64,000 nucleotides of DNA from SZUA-36 sp963774415 (lineage in GTDB: Bacteria; Pseudomonadota; Gammaproteobacteria; Xanthomonadales; SZUA-36): positions 310,001 to 374,000 of the forward strand of contig CAVZEU010000004.1 of assembly GCA_963774415.1 (NCBI GenBank), in the 5' to 3' direction. Every line of letters begins with the position of its first letter. Position 1 is the first letter of the stretch. This document shows positions 63,004 through 64,000 of the stretch, piece by piece. Below the pieces are notes generated by a model. That model did not search any database. It was given only the letters and a program-made list of their open reading frames with translations, and was not told the origin of the DNA. A program made the translations under genes and the position numbers.

Positions 63004-63980
63004 GTTTCTTGCTCCAGCAGGCCACGGAATGCGTCGAACTCGGGATAGTACTGCAACGTATCGAGCAGGTACTGGTAGAAACGCGGGATCATTTCGAGGT
63101 AGCCGCGCTTGCCGTCCCGGTAGTGCAGCCGGGCGAAGATCCCGACGACTTTCAGGTTGCGCTGCAAACCCATCAGGTCGCAGCTGCGCAGCCAGTCCGC
63201 GGCCGGTACCTCCAGCTCAAGCAGCGCCGCGAACTGGTGGATCCATTGCTCGAGGCGTTGCCGCGGCCAACGGATATACCGGTCCCAGAGCAGCGACACC
63301 AGGTCATAACTCACGGGCCCCGTAACGGCATCCTGGAAATCGATAATGCCGATCTCGCCCTGCGGCGTCAGCAGCAGGTTACAGGAATGAAAATCGCGGT
63401 GCACGAAGCACTGCCGCTGTTTCGTCGCGGATTCGATCAGCGCTTCGCACAGCGGATTCCAGGCCGCCTCGAAACGCTCGCGTGATATTCCGGGGCGGTG
63501 GCGCGCGAGGTACCAGTCCGGAAACAGGTCCAGTTCCATCTGCAACAGGCCGCGGTCGTAGGCGGGCAGGCCGCGATGATCGACCTTCAATGCCATCTCC
63601 CGCAGCACGCCGAAAAGCGCCTTGAAATGCAAATCGGCCGAGCGTTTATCGATCAGGCTCCGCAACTGCGTGTCACCGAGGTCTTCCAGCAGCAGGAAGC
63701 CGAGTTCGTGATCCGCGTGCAGAATTTCCGGGGCCTTGAGGCCGGCTGCGAGCAAGCGGGCGTTGATGCCACAAAACGGGCGCACGTCCTCGTTGGGCGG
63801 TGGCGCGTCCATCAGCACGCAGCCGCGGCCGTCGGCCGTGAGCCGGAAGTAGCGGCGGAAACTGGCGTCGCTCTCGATCGGCTGGAAGTCGGAGGCCCGC
63901 CCGATTCCGGCCGCCTGCAGCCAGCGCCGCGCGACCTCGAGACGCGGGTCATTTGCCGTTGTGGCTGCGGGCCTGCTCAT
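62991..63980 (-). CDS. amgK: Anomeric MurNAc/GlcNAc kinase AmgK
   Basis: A 329-residue aminoglycoside-phosphotransferase-like kinase that phosphorylates MurNAc and GlcNAc at the anomeric position for direct return to UDP-MurNAc. Catalytic motif FVHRDFHSCNLLL near residue 196 and the metal-binding IGIIDFQDAVTGPVSYDLVSLLWDRY near 213 are clear; the N-terminal lobe has FRRYFRLTADGRGCVLMDAPP. It is translationally coupled to murU. The gene begins 20 bases from the window end; in many relatives the divergent neighbour is lptD. Confidence 0.94.
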   Translation of the reverse strand: MSRPAATTANDPRLEVARRWLQAAGIGRASDFQPIESDASFRRYFRLTADGRGCVLMDAPPPNEDVRPFCGINARLLAAGLKAPEILHADHELGFLLLEDLGDTQLRSLIDKRSADLHFKALFGVLREMALKVDHRGLPAYDRGLLQMELDLFPDWYLARHRPGISRERFEAAWNPLCEALIESATKQRQCFVHRDFHSCNLLLTPQGEIGIIDFQDAVTGPVSYDLVSLLWDRYIRWPRQRLEQWIHQFAALLELEVPAADWLRSCDLMGLQRNLKVVGIFARLHYRDGKRGYLEMIPRFYQYLLDTLQYYPEFDAFRGLLEQETCAP

Positions 63981-64000
63981 GTCGTGAATTCTGCCGTAAT

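Overview
The window is a contiguous stretch of a GC-rich gammaproteobacterial chromosome. This placement rests on conserved neighbourhoods: kdsD-kdsC-lptC-lptA-lptB-rpoN-hpf-ptsN-rapZ, ibaG-murA, purN-purM with DUF2066-AI-2E/PerM-hda, amgK-murU, and an hrpA and relA pair. Kdo, Lpt and PBP1b genes show a Gram-negative envelope with LPS. No rRNA, tRNA, CRISPR array, phage or complete insertion sequence was seen. About 53 genes cover nearly all of the window.

Layout. (1) 0-15.5 kb, mostly housekeeping: 3' part of hrpA, relA, a 1523-residue triple-domain glycosyltransferase, mrcB (PBP1b) with an overlapping TPR lipoprotein that looks like the PBP1b activator LpoP, a YoaA/DinG helicase, tsaB and a LysE exporter. 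(2) 15.7-18.0 kb: a cyanophycin-synthetase-like Mur ligase that has lost the ATP-binding core of its ATP-grasp domain. (3) 18.1-40.9 kb: an accessory lipid locus, the most interesting part of the window. (4) 40.9-50.3 kb: mgtE, then the conserved rpoN/lptBAC/kds cluster on the minus strand, ending in yrbG. (5) 50.5-57.4 kb: ibaG-murA, purN-purM, a 270-bp MITE-like element, then DUF2066-perM-hda. (6) 57.4-64 kb: an orphan lipoprotein, the pntAa-pntAb-pntB transhydrogenase operon, and murU-amgK for cell-wall sugar recycling.

The accessory locus reads as a sphingolipid (ceramide) synthesis, head-group and export island. One strand carries a His-box fatty-acid hydroxylase, a fatty-acyl-AMP ligase, a CerR-type reductase, a dedicated acyl carrier protein and a serine-palmitoyltransferase-like enzyme. 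These match the ceramide genes spt, acpR, aasR and cerR of Caulobacter. A large GNAT-like protein at 37.2-38.4 kb is a good candidate for the fifth, the bacterial ceramide synthase. Between them lie head-group and trafficking genes: a flippase-like membrane protein, a Tam41-type lipid cytidylyltransferase, a CDP-alcohol phosphotransferase with a worn nucleotidyltransferase-like N-terminus, a metallophosphoesterase, LptF and LptG, an extra LptA/OstA-like periplasmic protein, two sugar/alcohol nucleotidyltransferases, and membrane and cytosolic glycosyltransferases with a GtrA flippase.

The window also holds the ordinary lptC-lptA-lptB operon 16 kb away. The LptF/G plus second LptA set inside the lipid island is therefore a candidate dedicated bridge carrying sphingolipid to the outer membrane, perhaps sharing LptB. 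That is an inference. The decisive question is whether the genome carries another lptF-lptG pair elsewhere.
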